A DNA stretch of 35,000 bases from Mesostigma viride (GCA_009746045.1 RPFO01000164.1:1-35000), one strand, 5' to 3'. Shown: positions 1 to 8,465, counted from the stretch's first letter. Numbers and translations are program-made. The notes: a model not told the origin generated them from the sequence alone.

Positions 1-457
1 CGTCCCAGATCCTGTTCAGGCGACGGTTACGATCGAATATTCGGATCTCTGACACCTCCCTGGACATCCAGGATCCACCGTATCTGAGATTCTTCATTTT
101 ATACTATGCGCTTTAGATATTTTTTTTGGGCCGTACTCTTTCGATTCCGTGATCCGTACCCTGGATACACTACACGCTACTTCCGCGCGTGCCACGTGGC
201 CGTTTTCCGTCGCAAAATCCTATATTGCATCATGGTCAACAATGACGTCAGCGGGAATCGGATTGCCTGAACAGCCTGAACAGAATCTAGGATCTCTATG
301 AACATGCCACTTGTCATGCCATCATGGATTCCGCGCGATCCTATCTACGTGGACATGCATTCACACAAGAATGGGGTGACAATTGCTTTATTATTCAATC
401 CATTTCATTTAATGCCCTCCGTGGATCCCGTCAGTCGGGATTTCCAGGGTACATTGT
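1..457. other. 3' flank of the minus-strand gene, with a short inverted repeat
   Basis: No convincing gene. The block AGATCCTGTTCAGGC near position 7 recurs inverted, with one mismatch, near 269-290, where CCTGAACAG is also tandemly doubled. A G-box-like CCACGTGG lies near 190. The part next to 458 is the 3' untranslated region of the minus-strand gene. The open frames here (for example 298-756) overlap that gene antisense and look like shadows. Confidence 0.5.
387..392 (-). terminator. poly(A) signal AATAAA of the 458-907 gene
   Basis: Read on the minus strand this is AATAAA, about 66 nt past the stop codon, in an A/T-rich 3' flank like those of the neighbouring genes. Confidence 0.6.
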
Positions 458-907
458 TCACTCGGCGACAACGAATTTCTCGCCACTGGAGGACGTCACG
501 ATCTCGCCGACCAACTCACAATCCACGTCAGCGCGTGGAGACTTGGGCCGAGCGTCACTTGCGCCCGCCACATCGCCGTCAACCGGCGCATCGCCAGCGA
601 CAATCGGCGCGTTCACCCGTGCCCTCTTCGCGGCGCGGGCAAAACGAAGGGCCGAAACGACCCTCTGGAGGTCGTAGAACGACTTTACGGGCGACGCGGC
701 GGAAGAGCCAGCGTCCACCTCGACGATATCCACCCTCTGGCCTGAGGGAGGAATAGGGAGTTCTTCCAGCGTTTCGGCGAACGCTGCGAATTCATCCTCG
801 AATGATTTCGTGACGAGAGGATGGTTGCGCCATGGCTCGGCCAGGAAGCGTCCCGTGATGGAATAATTCGCCTGCCTGCGGGCGGACTCCTTGGTGCGTG
901 GGGCCAT
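458..907 (-). CDS. Hypothetical protein, 149 aa
   Basis: Single-exon minus-strand ORF starting at an ATG (905-907) and ending at a TGA at 458. It has its own TATA box (GTATAAG, about 100 nt upstream) and its own AATAAA downstream, which is why it is called a gene rather than a shadow. The N-terminus is basic (MAPRTKESARRQ), the middle acidic, and an amphipathic stretch around residues 77-98 (SFYDLQRVVSALRFARAAKR) could be a helix. No known domain was recognised. Its upstream region is shared head-to-head with the SET-domain gene, so the two may be co-regulated. The 5' leader contains CTCTCC repeats like the leader of the 3611 gene, suggesting the same family of expression units. Function unknown. 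Confidence 0.65.
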   Translation of the reverse strand: MAPRTKESARRQANYSITGRFLAEPWRNHPLVTKSFEDEFAAFAETLEELPIPPSGQRVDIVEVDAGSSAASPVKSFYDLQRVVSALRFARAAKRARVNAPIVAGDAPVDGDVAGASDARPKSPRADVDCELVGEIVTSSSGEKFVVAE

Positions 908-1007
908 TTTTGGGGGGGCTTTGGAGAAGAATGGGGGAGGGTTGCGGGTTTTGGTCGAGCTGCGGAGAGCGGAGAGCTTGGTGACGAGATCCGAACACCC
1001 CCCAAGA

Positions 1008-1015
1008 ACTTATAC
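1008..1015 (-). promoter_or_regulatory. TATA box of the 458-907 gene
   Basis: GTATAAGT on the minus strand, about 100 nt before the ATG, with a CT-rich leader between. Confidence 0.5.
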
Positions 1016-1029
1016 CCATCGGACGGGAT

Positions 1030-1405
1030 GGCGCGATGGGCGATCAGACGCCAGCCAATCAATATGCGCCACGTGGCACGCATCCGACCATCCTATCTCC
1101 CGTGGGACCCGACCGCGGCCGGCCAATCACTCGGGCGAGATTGGCCCGTCCGATTGGCGGATCCGCGATTGGCGTGCCGTGGATACGCCCGTCCAGGCCC
1201 GTCCAGAAGAGGGCCAATCACCGGACGGGATTGGCTCGTCCGATTGGCGGCCCGGGGGATTGGCAGCCGTCCGATCGGGACTGGCTCGCCCGATTGGCGT
1301 GCCCGTGATTGGCGTGCCGTGGATACGTCCGTCCAGGCCCGTCCGCGCCGGCCAATCACCCACCGTCGATCTCGCCAATCGCTCCCGTGCGTCGATCCCG
1401 TAACC
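1030..1405. promoter_or_regulatory. Divergent promoter packed with CCAAT boxes
   Basis: About a dozen CCAAT/ATTGG elements in both orientations lie between the minus-strand gene and the SET gene. The module GATTGGCGTGCCGTGGATAC occurs at 1167 and again at 1307, so about 140 bp has been tandemly duplicated. A G-box (CCACGTGGCA) lies near 1069. CCAAT is the usual NF-Y site; the binding factor here is inference. Confidence 0.6.
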
Positions 1406-1421
1406 GCCGGACACCCGAGGA

Positions 1422-1429
1422 CTACATAG
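1422..1429 (+). promoter_or_regulatory. TATA-like element of the SET-domain gene
   Basis: CTACATAG, about 90 nt before the ATG at 1519. It matches CTACATAAA at the same place in front of the 6195 gene. Confidence 0.5.
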
Positions 1430-1518
1430 TGGGCACAGGACCCGGGTCTTGTCATTCCTTCGACCATCACTCCAGCAAACCAGCTCCCAGCTAGCCTCCC
1501 ACACTTCTCTATTTTGCC

Positions 1519-3035
1519 ATGGCATCGGCTGCTACCGTTTCTTCCCCCAACCCCCTCGCCGCCGCCAAGGTCCGCGCGGTAAGCAATTCTTCCCCTTCGA
1601 ACCGCGGCTTCCTTCGCCCCGCCTCCCTGGTTATCACACACGATCTGACCCACCGTTTCTTCCCTCACCTGTTTGCCCGTGCGCCTGATCGCCCGTTTCT
1701 TCCCCGACGCAGGCCAAGCGCCCCCGACACGAAGAAGAATTCGAGAAGAACGTGCGCGCCGCGGAAAAGATGTACATTCGGATGTACCTCCCCAGTGAGG
1801 TGCACCTGGCCCGCAGGGTCGGGTGCAGCGGCCAGAAGATAAAATACGTGTCGGCCCCCGTGACCCCGGGGTGCCCGACGCTCGAAGTGGGCGCCCAGCT
1901 CGGGATGCTCGAATCTTCCCTCAACGACCGGATCCGCGTCAGGGCGCTCCCGGCTAACGACCCGCACGGCCCGTTCGGCGCGTTCGCCGGCCAGGACTTC
2001 AAGGCGGGAGACGAGATCGGGGTGTACGGCGGCGCCCTGGTGCGGTACTACACGCTGCCAGACGGAGATCTGGACACGTCGTCCGCCCAGGTGAAGACGG
2101 ACGGATGCTACCGTCTGACGCTCTTCGACGGACGGACGTACGCGGTGTGCCTGGAGGCGGACACGTACTGCAACGAAACGGCCTTCATCAACCACAACGA
2201 GGGCCGGGGCATTCAGAACTGCGAGTTCAAGACTCCCAACGACGCGTTGCTGTCCTCCCGCGTGTACGCCTTGAGGGACATCCGCGAGGGGGAGGAACTC
2301 CTCATCAACTACGGCGACAGCTACTTCAACCAGGCGCCGGATACGGTCGACGCGCCCGCGCAGCCCCCCGTGCCCAAGAGGCCTCGCACGGCGCGGCGCC
2401 AGGAGTCCAGCGCGTCGAGCGCACCGACGTCCGTCCAGACCGCCCGAGTATCCGTCCCGTCCTCCTCAATCCCGTACGCCCTGCCCGTCCAGTCCGTTCC
2501 GTCCGCCCTGCCCGCACCGTCCGCCCTGCCGGACTTCTCGGCCCGCATAGGCGACTGGCGCGCGTTCGGGCCGCAGACCCAGCGCGTCGTGGCGGCGCTC
2601 GTGAAGGACACCACGTGCGTCCTCGTCGGTAAGCGTTACGAGGACTCGAGAGGCAACTGCGTCGAGAAGATCCCGGAGCTCAAGCCCCGCCTGGGCCGGC
2701 CAGAGGAGTGGCTGGCCCAGCCCGACGGGCCGACTTCGGCGCCCGTCTTCACCCGCTGCGTCGCCATCGGCCGTACGATCGGATTGGTGCCCCTGAGGGA
2801 CTTCCCGTCCACCCCGCTGGCCTCCCTGCCGTCCGTAGACGATCTCAACGAGTGCGGACTCGGCCGGGCGAGGCACGGCTCCGTCATCCTGGAGACCGAA
2901 ACGGCCGCGGACGGAGCGCAGTGGGTTCGCGCCGTGGCCCTCGTCAAGACGACCAATGCCCGGCCCACTGTCGCGTCGTATCACGCGCGCGGGCTGACGC
3001 CCGCCCAGCTCTTGCTCGCCGCCCGCTCCTGCTGA
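1519..3035 (+). CDS. SET-domain protein (putative lysine methyltransferase) with a novel C-terminal domain
   Basis: Two exons: 1519-1578 (20 codons) and 1713-3035. The intron, 1579-1712, is GTAAGC...CGCAG and phase 0. The spliced product is about 460 aa. The start is chosen because splicing joins MASAATVSSPNP... in frame to the long ORF, which otherwise lacks an ATG at its front. Residues about 95-228 match a SET domain: FGAFAGQDFKAGDEIGVYGG at the start, FINHNE (the family's NHxxxPN-type motif) at 178-183, and EGEELLINYGD at 213-222 (the family's GEEL...DYG motif). SET proteins transfer methyl groups from S-adenosylmethionine to lysines, commonly on histones. No pre-SET or post-SET cysteine cluster was seen, so it is a compact SET. 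Residues 229-293 are low-complexity and Ser/Pro/Ala-rich. Residues 294-460 form a domain shared with the next gene (GRTIGLVPLRDF). SET fold confident; activity and substrate are inferred. Confidence 0.8.
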
Positions 3036-3330
3036 GCGGCGACGATCCTAACGAATAGCCCGAGGGGCTATCATGTGTACATTTATTATAGCGACTCGTG
3101 ATTAACACCATTTATTGATTAATAAAGCCTTGTCTGCATGTTCCCGTCTCAAGTCTCAACATCATGCACACGTAGGACGCTAAGTCCCAAGTAGGCAGTC
3201 CCGACCGCGGCCGCGCGCGATGACGTTAGAGTAGCAGGACGCCGGGACAGTCCCAATGTCGCAAAGTCCCGAAAATGGCTAAGTCCCGAAATCGCTAAGT
3301 CCCGGCCGCGGTATGGATCGCCGGCGTCCC
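3036..3330. other. 3' flank with AAGTCCC-type repeats
   Basis: No gene. It contains the poly(A) signal, an ATCATG...GTAGGAC block shared with the flanks of the next two genes, and two copies of the CGAAAT-GCTAAGTCCC motif near 3265-3303. Confidence 0.5.
3121..3126 (+). terminator. poly(A) signal AATAAA of the SET-domain gene
   Basis: AATAAA 86 nt after the stop, in the context ATTGATTAATAAAG. Confidence 0.6.
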
Positions 3331-3534
3331 ATTGGTGGATACTAGCGCAGCTCCACGGTAACGATGGCGCGGCGCGGGAGATGCCCGGCCCATCCGACGG
3401 TCGGCCGTGATTGGCACACGATCGGCGTTATCCACGGGGGTGATTGGCGACCCTCCGATCGCGGCGAATCCGGAGCGTCCGTTCGCCCACGGAAAACGCA
3501 TAAATAGGAGGACAACCGGACTGTCCGGGCATCC
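3331..3534 (+). promoter_or_regulatory. Promoter of the 3611 gene
   Basis: ATTGGTGGATACT at 3331, GTGATTGGCACAC near 3410, another GTGATTGG near 3440, a TATA box CATAAATAG at 3499-3507, then CTGTCCGGGCATCC at 3521-3534. The last block recurs exactly in front of the 6195 gene at the same distance (about 21-22 nt) from its TATA box, so it may mark the transcription start. Confidence 0.6.
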
Positions 3535-3610
3535 TGCTCTCCAGCTCTCTCGAGTCCAGCTCTCCAGCTCTCTCCGACTCTCCAACTCTCTCCCCACCAA
3601 TTCTTCCTCC

Positions 3611-4781
3611 ATGGATTCCGCACAGACGCCCGACCTGCGCTGCCTCTCCGAACTGTCCTTCGACATCCTGCGCCTGTTCCCCGAAAAGGTGAGCCAGACC
3701 TGCATTCTTCCCCCATCTAGCCATCCTCGCGCATGTCTGGCCCTCGAATTCTTCCCTCTAACACACTCGCGCATCTTATGCTCGCATCCGCACCATGCAG
3801 GACGTGGACATCATGGAGGGCCTGGGATGGGGAAGCTTCCCGACGCTCGACGAGATCGACCCGGACTGCGCCGGGGCGGCGTCCGGCGGCGAATCGACCC
3901 CGGACAGCCCCGCGGACACCGCGCTCGTCGCCGCGCCTCCCCCGCCCCCCGAAGGCGCGCGAGTGGGGCCGTGGACGTACCTCCTGCTGGCGGACATCAC
4001 CGACGCCTCCAGCCAAGTGGTCGGCCCGCTCAAGCACAGCGCGCCGGTCAGCTCGTTCGCGGACGCCTACGGCTTCCCCGCCTCGCCGTCCCACGAAACG
4101 GGCACGTGGGCGCAGGGCTCCGACACCGTCCTCCCGCCCACGCCGGCGCCCGCGCCCGCGCCTCGTCCCGCGCCCGCCCCTCGTCCCGCGACCAAGAAGC
4201 GGCCCGCCGCCGAGATGACGACGGACGGCAGCGAGTTTCCCAACTTTTCCGACCGCGTCAAGGACTGGCCCGCCTTCGGCCCCCTGACCAAGCGACACCT
4301 GGCCTCGTCCGTGTTCGCGCACGTGGCGCGCGACCCGACCGTGCGCAGACAGGACGACGCCAAGGGCCGCACGCGCTGGGTCGACTCCGCGGGGAAGTTC
4401 GTGGAAGTGATCCCGTCATACGAAGTCGGCGTCGGGGCCGACTACTGGCTGAGCGAGCCGGCGACCGCGCCGGACGGCACTGTGTACCGCACCTTTCGCC
4501 ACGCCGGCCGGCCGGGGCGCACGATCGGACTCGTCCCACTGAGGGACTTCGCTCGCACTCCGCTCGCTGCGATCCTGTCCTCGCACGAGGCGCGTCGGGC
4601 CGGCCTTTCCAAGCGGCCAAATGCCAACGTGTTCCTGGAGTACGAGCGAGGACGGACGGGTCCACCTGGGTGCGCGCCGTGTGCATCAGCTCCATCCCGC
4701 CCAGCCGCGGCGTGCCCGCCGATATACCACGAGGACGGCGTGTCCCCGGCCCGCGTCCTCGCCGACGCGCGCGCCGCGTGA
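3611..4781 (+). CDS. Hypothetical protein sharing the C-terminal domain of the SET neighbour
   Basis: Two exons: 3611-3688 (26 codons) and 3801-4781. The intron, 3689-3800, is GTGAGC...ATGCAG and phase 0. The product is about 352 aa. The N-terminal half is acidic and low in complexity, with a Pro/Ala run (PAPAPAPRPAPAPRP) near residues 141-155. Residues from about 172 onward repeat the last 167 residues of the SET protein: FSDRVKDWPAFGP against FSARIGDWRAFGP, then the identical GRTIGLVPLRDF followed by TPLA. There is no SET domain. Near the end the match leaves the reading frame: the equivalent of the neighbour's WVRAV lies in another frame (about 4655-4720), and the match returns in frame at YHEDGVSPARVL. 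One missing and one extra base would explain this. The domain was not recognised from any known family, and its function is unknown. Confidence 0.65.
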
Positions 4782-5125
4782 GGTAGATAGCCAGGGTAGA
4801 TAGGAGATACGTGCTTTAACCCCGCCTATTTATGAATAAAAGATTGTATGAACCCTATTCAATGAGTCCATCATGTTCCCACGGTAGCTAGATGCGCATA
4901 GCTAGGACCGCGGACCCGCGAATTCGGCCAAGTCCCAAGCCCGCTATCCGGGCGCGTCCGTGCGCGTTGACGCCACGTGCCTTATGCTTACATCCGTCAC
5001 CGTCTAGGTCCGTCCCGGTCACTCGGTAGTACGCGCGCCTTCATTGGTGGATACTAGGAGTACGGCGCCAGAAGAGAGGTGCGGTCACATCCGCCCCGTG
5101 GATCTCCCGCCGAACGGAGCGATCC
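4782..5125. other. Intergenic 3' flank and orphan promoter module
   Basis: No gene. It holds the poly(A) signal, an ATCATG...TAGGACCGCGG block like those behind the SET and zinc-ribbon genes, a variant AAGTCCC motif near 4930, and a free-standing ATTGGTGGATACTAG module at 5043 with no gene directly after it. Confidence 0.45.
4835..4840 (+). terminator. poly(A) signal AATAAA of the 3611 gene
   Basis: TATTTATGAATAAA, 53 nt after the stop. It closely matches the TATTTAATTATGAATAAA behind the 6195 gene. Confidence 0.6.
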
Positions 5126-5982
5126 GATTGGAGGATACTCGGAGCGCCGCGCCGATTCGGCCCGAAACGGGTGCATCCCTCCGTTCCACCCTCCCTTTTT
5201 GCCCTCTTCACCCCTTTTTTGACCCCGAAAACCCCCTTCCCGACCCTGAAAAAGGCCTGTTCCGGTGTTCCGGCCCACCCCCCCTGGGCCGGTATCATCT
5301 GAAAAAAAAAATTTTCTGGGGCCAAAATCCTTCGTTTTGGACTTAGCCGATTTCGGCCTCCTCTCTCTCTCTTCCCTCTCTCTTCCCTCTCCCCTCTCTC
5401 TCCTCTCCCTTCCCGTCTTTACATATCCAGGGTATAGGGTTCTATTTATTTATTTTTCCTATAAAATCAGTTTTATAAATGATACCAGCACGCCCCCTCC
5501 GGAATAGGAACGGTATATATAGGCGGCTATTCGTCCTATTTAACCGTGGGGCGTGAATAGGACACCGTCTTATATATCCTATTTCCGGGATGGCGTGCCG
5601 GTATCTTTTCTAAAACTGATTTTATAGGAAAAATAAATAAATATAACCCTATACCCCTGGATATATAGGGACGGGAAGAGAGGGGAGAAGAGAGAGGGAG
5701 AGGAGAGAGAAAGGAGAGGGAGAGAGAAAGGAGAGGGAGGGAGAGAAAGGGGAAGAGGAGAGGCCGAAAACGGCTAAGTCCAAAACGAAGGATTTCGGTC
5801 CCAGAAAATTTTTTTTTTCAAATGATACCGGCCCAGGGGGGTGGGCCGGAACACCGGAACAGGGCTTTCTCGGGTCGGGAAGGGGTTTTCGGGGTCAAAA
5901 AAGGGGGTGAAGAGGGCAAAAAGGGAGGGTGGAACAGAGGGTACACCCGTCTCTGGCGCGGCGCTTGGAGTATCCACCAATA
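5126..5982. repeat. 857-bp imperfect palindrome (inverted repeat)
   Basis: The left arm (5126 to about 5540) and right arm (about 5553-5982) are inverted copies with scattered mismatches and small indels. Matched landmarks include GGATACT...GCGCCGCGCC at the outer ends, TTTTTGACCCCGAAAACCCC, GGGCCGGTATCAT, a poly-A/T run, GGACTTAGCCGATTTCGG, a CT-rich against GA-rich tract, and TATAAAATCAGTTTTA. The loop is about 12 nt. The outer ends are the same ATTGG/GGATACT promoter module found upstream of genes, and the right end overlaps the promoter of the 6195 gene. No clear target-site duplication was seen. It could be a fold-back element or a fused pair of terminal repeats. Confidence 0.85.
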
Positions 5983-6125
5983 GGATACGAGCAGGCGTCC
6001 GATCGGATCGGTTGGCGCGGCGCAGGCAGAGTGATTGGCACACCGTGGATCGGAGGATCATCCTGGCCGTCCGTGGGAGCCCGTCGCCACTACATAAACG
6101 GGACACCCACTCTGTCCGGGCATCC
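5963..6125 (+). promoter_or_regulatory. Promoter of the zinc-ribbon-like gene
   Basis: An inverted GGATACTCC/CCAAT module, then GTGATTGGCACACCGTGGATC near 6030, a TATA box CTACATAAA at 6090-6098 and CTGTCCGGGCATCC at 6112-6125. The order and spacing match the promoter of the 3611 gene. Confidence 0.6.
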
Positions 6126-6194
6126 ACGCAACGAGCTCTCACTCGAGACACGGCCTCGAAAGCCCTCTCCCCATCTCCCGAAATCTTCCCCCAA

Positions 6195-6909
6195 ATGGCC
6201 ACTCCCAATTCCTCCCCGGTGTCCGGCGCGGTCGTCCAGGTAAGAATTGAGGGCGCGAGGACTCTCTCTCTGTCCGCCATTCTTCCCCGAGTCTGTTCGC
6301 GTGTCCGCTTGTCCTGTTTCTCTCGCTGACCTCGATCGTGCATTCTTCCCTCGCGTGCTGTCCGCGCCCCCCGCAGGCCGACACGGTTCCCAGGCGCCCG
6401 GGGCGCCCCGAAAGCCGCGCGAGGGAGACGATTCTTACCTGACTCACAAGCAGGCCGCCGCGGCCCGTCGCGACCCGATCCGGCCTCGCAAGCTGTTCAA
6501 GAAGCCCCACGCTCATTGCCGACGGTGCGGGCGCAGGACGACGCGCGTTGCGCTCATGAGGATGAAGCGGCATTTCCACGGGGGCGAGGAATGCGACATC
6601 CTCTGCAAGCGCTGCCGCGAACACGACGGGTTCTTCGAGTGGCGCATGGACTACGCGCGCGTCTGCGATTACCAGATCGCCGAAGAGGCCGGCGAGCAGG
6701 TCCTCAGGGACTTCGGCCACCCCTCCGCGGCCTGTGACAAGAAGTGCAAGCTCATCCGCGAACGCTCCGAGGGGGACGTTATCGATCTCATGTTCGACGA
6801 GCACTTTGACCCGTTCGACGAGGACGACGACTGGAATCCAGGCTGGAACCGCGATTCTGACGGTACCCTGGACGAGTCCGAGGACGATGACGACCTGTCG
6901 GATTTTTAG
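6195..6909 (+). CDS. Zinc-ribbon-like acidic-tailed protein
   Basis: Two exons: 6195-6239 (15 codons, MATPNSSPVSGAVVQ) and 6394-6909. The intron, 6240-6393, is GTAAGA...CCCAG. The first AG (6375-6376) would put a stop in frame, whereas the AG at 6392-6393 gives a clean phase-0 join, so that one was chosen. The product is about 186 aa. After a basic stretch come HCRRC (Cys 57 and 60) and ECDILCKRC (Cys 82, 86 and 89), giving two CxxC pairs about 25 residues apart, as in a zinc ribbon. The last 40 residues are strongly acidic (DEDDD...ESEDDDDLSDF). A role in binding nucleic acid or transcription proteins is plausible, but no specific family was recognised. Promoter, intron and 3' end closely resemble those of the two upstream genes. 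Confidence 0.7.
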
Positions 6910-7140
6910 TGGGAACTTAGGGGTGGACAGCCCTACCAAGCTCCTCCTATTGGAGGCTCGAAACGAGAGCCTCGTCATGTAATGCACTATTTAATTATGA
7001 ATAAAGGAACCCTCTTGTCTTGCTCAACGAGTCATCCACGCGCGCCCATCATGCACTAGGTAGGACCCGCGGCCTCGCGACCGAAATCGGCTAAGTCCTA
7101 TAGACGTCCTCGGACCCGGCGATGACCCGCGCCGTCACGC
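6910..7140. other. 3' flank of the zinc-ribbon-like gene
   Basis: No gene. It contains the poly(A) signal, the ATCATGCAC...GTAGGACCCGCGG block, and the best copy of CGAAATCGGCTAAGTCC (7082-7098). Confidence 0.5.
7000..7005 (+). terminator. poly(A) signal AATAAA of the 6195 gene
   Basis: TATTTAATTATGAATAAA, about 90 nt after the stop. Confidence 0.6.
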
Positions 7141-7526
7141 GATGACCGACACGTGGCACCGTCGATGACTGACACGTGGCACTGTCGATGACTGACACGT
7201 GGCACCGTCGATGACCGACACGTGGCACCGTCGATGACTGACACGTGGCACCGTCGATGACCGACACGTGGCACCGTCGATGACCGACGCGTGGCACCGT
7301 CGATGATCGACACGTGGCACCGTTGATGATCGACACGTGGCACCGTCGATGACCGACGCGTGGCACCGTCGATGACCGACACGTGGCACCGTCGATGACC
7401 GACGCGTGGCACCGTCGATGACCGACACGTGGCACCGTCGATGACCGACACGTGGCACCGTCGATGACCGACACGTGGCACCGTCGATGACCGACACGTG
7501 GCACCGTCGATGACCGACACGTGGCA
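7141..7526. repeat. Tandem array of 23-nt G-box units, about 17 copies
   Basis: Sixteen full units plus one partial unit, period exactly 23 nt, built around GACACGTGGCACCGTC. Fourteen units keep the palindromic CACGTG (G-box/E-box); three read CGCGTG instead. A single C/T position varies between units. There are no spacers, so it is not a CRISPR array. The minus-strand open frames over it are repeat artefacts. CACGTG is the usual site of bZIP and bHLH factors. Confidence 0.9.
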
Positions 7527-7557
7527 GACGTCTCGCGATGGCTGGGACACGTGTGGC

Positions 7558-7740
7558 GTAGTACAAACTAGTACAACGTGGGTTTCCGTACTTCAAACTT
7601 ACGTAACTAGTCAGTTGGGTAGTACAAACTAGTACAACGTGGGTTTCCGTACTTCAAACTTACGTCACTGGCCAGTTAGGTAATACAAACTAGTACAACG
7701 TGGGTTTCCGTACTTCAAACTTACGTCGGCTAGTTTGGAG
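7558..7740. repeat. 61-nt tandem repeat, three copies
   Basis: Units start near 7561, 7622 and 7683 and contain ACAAACTAGTACAACGTGGG and TTCCGTACTTCAAACTTACG. The period is 61 nt, with a few substitutions between copies. Confidence 0.85.
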
Positions 7741-7965
7741 TACTTCGAAGTAGATCCGTAGCGTCTGAAGTAAAGTTCCCTGTACGTCAAGTTGATTCCC
7801 CGCGCCCCGCGCAGATCTGACGCGTTGCAGGGCGGTACGGCGTAGTACACCGTACTTTGAAGTAATTCCGTATCGTCTGAAGTACGATTCCATGTACGCC
7901 CCGTTAATTCCCCGCGCCCCGCGCAGTCTGGTCACGTTGTCGGACGGTACGACGTGGTACGCTTA
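7740..7965. repeat. 112-nt diverged tandem repeat, two copies
   Basis: GTACTTCGAAGTA (7740) and GTACTTTGAAGTA (7852) start two units that both contain CGTCTGAAGTA and ATTCCCCGCGCCCCGCGCAG. GTAC-centred short inverted repeats run through both. No coding potential was seen. Confidence 0.75.
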
Positions 7966-8465
7966 GTTCCCGTGCCCCGCCGTACCACGCCTGTAGTATC
8001 GACGCCCCACGACGCGTCGCACGCGCCCTAGGCCCTCAGACTGCTCGCCGAGGCCAAGGACTTAGGCGATTTCGACTCGAAAAAGGCCTAGAGACAAGAA
8101 AAGTGCGCGACGACAGGCGATATCACTGTACCAGGGCGCATGTATAGTACATTTCGTGCCATGTGGCGACGGCACAATAGACGAGATGCACGAAGCTCGC
8201 CAGTGCAGCAAATGGATATATAACGAAAGCAATGGTCGCCTGGCACGGAGAAGGGGCACACGATTGGATATTTAAGGATATTTAACGATTTATTGACGCA
8301 TGCGATCCGGGGCATCGCCCCAAACGCGTAGATACTAAATTTCGACATCGAAAAAGCGAGCAGAGTTCGGCATTGCTGTCTGTCAACCGATGCATTTCCA
8401 GGTCATTACGTCCATGCCAGCGGACAGGAGACGGTTAGGACGTAACGCCAGCGTCTGGAACGCGT
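7966..8465. other. Gene-free spacer
   Basis: No convincing gene. It contains an inverted copy of the flank motif (GGACTTAGGCGATTTCGA, 8058-8075) and A/T-rich GGATATTTAAGGATATTTAA near 8264. Short minus-strand frames here do not look coding. Confidence 0.4.

Noticed and set aside
3407-4786. 459-aa ORF overlapping the 3611 gene in another frame
   Set aside because: It runs through the intron and promoter and is Arg/Pro-rich shadow sequence. Only its short WVRAV part near 4655-4720 carries homology, explained by the local frameshift.
7141-7526. CRISPR array
   Set aside because: Units follow each other directly without unique spacers, and the surrounding genome is eukaryotic.
7091-7596. Minus-strand repetitive ORFs (VIDGATCRSSTVPRVGHR type)
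   Set aside because: Three frames are open at once over the 23-nt array. Because 23 is not a multiple of 3, the frames repeat the same words, a sign of repeat translation and not a gene.
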